A stretch of 16,535 nucleotides of DNA from an uncultured Bacteroides sp. Lineage in GTDB: Bacteria; Bacteroidota; Bacteroidia; Bacteroidales; UBA11471. Below, in pieces: positions 14,899 to 16,535 of the stretch. The position numbers were made by a program, and so were the translations under genes. The number at the start of each line of letters is the position of its first letter. The first letter of the stretch is position 1. The notes under the pieces are model-generated. The model ran no database searches, was not told the origin of the DNA, and was given only the letters and a program-made list of their open reading frames with translations. The stretch is from contig CAJLYN010000024.1 in assembly GCA_905210875.1 (NCBI GenBank), positions 1 to 16,535 on the forward strand, in the 5' to 3' direction.

Positions 14899-15189
14899 AT
14901 GGCAATAATTATTAAACCGATAGTAACCGAGAAAGTGACCGCAATGGGAGATAAACTCAACCGTTACGGTTTTGCGGTAACCCCCGATGCCGACAAGCAA
15001 CAGATTAAAGCAGCCGTAGAAGACCTCTACAATGTAACCGTTGTTTCGGTAAACACGATTATGAGAAAAGGAAAACTCAAAAGTCGCTATACCAAATCGG
15101 GTTTGATTCAAGGCCGCGCTGCCAAATACAAAAAAGCGCTGGTAACCTTGAAAGAGGGTGATACGATAGATTTTTATAGCAATATTTAA
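14899..15189 (+). CDS. rplW: 50S ribosomal protein L23
   Basis: A 96-residue protein at the tunnel exit that forms the docking site for trigger factor and the signal recognition particle. Recognised by [11 protein letters not shown] (4-14), [30 protein letters not shown] core (about 23-48) and the late [16 protein letters not shown]. Length is normal. It is the only gene here with a consensus Shine-Dalgarno sequence. Confidence 0.97.
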   Translation: MAIIIKPIVTEKVTAMGDKLNRYGFAVTPDADKQQIKAAVEDLYNVTVVSVNTIMRKGKLKSRYTKSGLIQGRAAKYKKALVTLKEGDTIDFYSNI

Positions 15190-15197
15190 TAACAAAA

Positions 15198-16022
15198 ATG
15201 GCAGTAAGAAAATTTAAGCCCACAACACCGGGGCAGAGACACAAGATTATTGGTGCATTTGAGAATATCACTGCTAGCGCACCAGAAAAGTCTCTTGTAG
15301 TAGGATTTAGAAAATCGGGTGGCCGCAACAATGAGGGCCACCTGACGATGCGTTATATTGGCGGAGGCCACAAACGCAAATACCGCTTCATCGACTTCAA
15401 GAGAAACAAAGACGGTGTTCCCGCTGTCGTAAAGACCATCGAATACGACCCCAACCGTTCGGCTCGTATCGCATTGCTCTATTACGCCGATGGCGAGAAG
15501 CGCTACATCATCGCTCCCAACGGCCTTGAAGTAGGCATGACAATCATGTCGGGTGCCGAAGCAGCCCCCGAAGTAGGTAACGCACTCCCCCTGCAAAACA
15601 TTCCCGTAGGTACCGTAGTGCATAATATCGAGTTACGTCCCGGACAGGGCGCTGCTCTCGTGCGTTCGGCCGGAGCATTCGCTCAGCTCACTTCTCGTGA
15701 AGGCAATTATGCCATCATCAAATTGCCCTCGGGTGAGACACGTAAAATTCTGGCCACATGCAAAGCCACTGTGGGTGTTGTCGGAAACTCCGACCATGCA
15801 CTTGAAAGTTCCGGAAAAGCCGGACGTTCACGCTGGTTGGGTCGTCGTCCCCGCAACCGTGGTGTGGTAATGAACCCTGTTGATCACCCCATGGGTGGTG
15901 GTGAAGGCCGTGCATCCGGTGGACACCCGCGTTCGCGCAAGGGCCTCTACGCTAAGGGTCTGAAGACAAGAGCACCGAAGAAACTCTCGTCGAAGTATAT
16001 TATAGAAAGACGTAAAAAGTAA
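15198..16022 (+). CDS. rplB: 50S ribosomal protein L2
   Basis: A 274-residue primary 23S rRNA-binding protein needed for subunit joining and peptidyl-transferase activity. Clear segments are [15 protein letters not shown] (2-16), [26 protein letters not shown] region (about 41-62), and the conserved [16 protein letters not shown] near residue 225, with the histidine close to the catalytic centre. Length is normal. It begins eight bases after rplW. Confidence 0.98.
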   Translation: MAVRKFKPTTPGQRHKIIGAFENITASAPEKSLVVGFRKSGGRNNEGHLTMRYIGGGHKRKYRFIDFKRNKDGVPAVVKTIEYDPNRSARIALLYYADGEKRYIIAPNGLEVGMTIMSGAEAAPEVGNALPLQNIPVGTVVHNIELRPGQGAALVRSAGAFAQLTSREGNYAIIKLPSGETRKILATCKATVGVVGNSDHALESSGKAGRSRWLGRRPRNRGVVMNPVDHPMGGGEGRASGGHPRSRKGLYAKGLKTRAPKKLSSKYIIERRKK

Positions 16023-16040
16023 CTCGTTAACTAAGCAACT

Positions 16041-16310
16041 ATGAGTCGTTCATTAAAAAAAGGCCCATATATCAGTGTGAAACTGGAAAAGAAAGTATCG
16101 GCCATGACCGAGTCGGGCAAAAAAGCCGTCATCAAAACATGGTCGAGAGCCTCTATGATTTCTCCCGATTTCGTGGGGCACACTTTCGCCGTACACAATG
16201 GTAATAAATTTATTCCCGTATATGTTACCGAAAACATGGTAGGACACAAGCTGGGCGAATTCGCTCCCACCCGTATCTTCCGTGGGCACTCGGGCAACAA
16301 GAAGAAATAA
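16041..16310 (+). CDS. rpsS: 30S ribosomal protein S19
   Basis: An 89-residue 30S head protein that contacts S13 and the A-site finger. It begins [11 protein letters not shown], with [22 protein letters not shown] (about 34-55) and the end [14 protein letters not shown], all standard. It follows rplB by 18 bases. Confidence 0.98.
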   Translation: MSRSLKKGPYISVKLEKKVSAMTESGKKAVIKTWSRASMISPDFVGHTFAVHNGNKFIPVYVTENMVGHKLGEFAPTRIFRGHSGNKKK

Positions 16311-16361
16311 AAAGGGCTATCGGGAATTTGAGAATTTCAAATAAAAAAAGATTTTAACACA

Positions 16362-16535
16362 ATGGGTGCAAGAAAAAAAATATCAGCCGATAAAAGAAAA
16401 GAAGCCCTGAAAACGAAATATTTCGCCAAACTCAACAACGTACCTACCTCGCCCCGCAAAATGCGTTTGGTGGCCGATATGGTACGCGGAATGGAAGCAT
16501 TCAAAGCACTTGGCGTATTGAAGTTTTCAAACAAG
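16362..16535 (+). CDS. rplV: 50S ribosomal protein L22 (partial, runs off right edge)
   Basis: The first 58 codons of L22, a tunnel-lining protein. It begins [15 protein letters not shown], with the family segment [17 protein letters not shown] (about 27-43) that starts the rRNA-binding core. Position after rpsS is the usual S10-operon order. The macrolide-related loop lies beyond the window. Confidence 0.95.
   Translation, partial: MGARKKISADKRKEALKTKYFAKLNNVPTSPRKMRLVADMVRGMEAFKALGVLKFSNK

Overview
The window looks like an ordinary chromosomal segment of a Bacteroidales bacterium (Bacteroidota) of roughly 50% G+C. Evidence: the Bacteroidota -7 promoter box TAnnTTTG stands before almost every transcription unit; most start codons have A-rich leaders without a Shine-Dalgarno sequence; the str and S10 ribosomal operons are fused without tuf between fusA and rpsJ; and the proteins are of Bacteroidota type (glutaminyl cyclase of the P. 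gingivalis kind, antiporter with universal-stress tail, NxxERFxYY peptide transporter). I cannot name the genus from sequence alone. No mobile element, CRISPR array, tRNA or rRNA was seen.

Left part (1-2684), minus strand: the N-terminal part of an NfnA/PyrK-like FAD/NAD-binding reductase running off the left edge, and a complete CPA2-type cation/proton antiporter with a C-terminal universal-stress-protein-like region. A divergent promoter region (2685-2931) separates these from plus-strand genes.

Middle part (2932-9763): asd (aspartate-semialdehyde dehydrogenase), then an unusual two-enzyme fusion of a gamma-glutamyl hydrolase (peptidase C26) and a membrane-dipeptidase-type enzyme (peptidase M19), a lipoprotein glutaminyl cyclase (M28 fold), a SufE sulfur acceptor, and a POT-family peptide/proton symporter. 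Together these suggest peptide, gamma-glutamyl and cysteine-sulfur handling, although each probably has its own promoter. A strong hairpin terminator lies between the peptide transporter and the convergent rnhB (RNase HII).

Right part (9764-16535): a canonical promoter drives the fused str-S10 ribosomal operon rpsL-rpsG-fusA-rpsJ-rplC-rplD-rplW-rplB-rpsS-rplV, which runs off the right edge.

Points that stand out: the C26-M19 fusion, a pseudoknot-like leader ahead of asd, loss of the ion-binding aspartates in the antiporter, a perfect Shine-Dalgarno at rplW in a genome that otherwise shows none, and structured RNA in the rpsL-rpsG spacer. I did not find a convincing wholly new multi-gene system.
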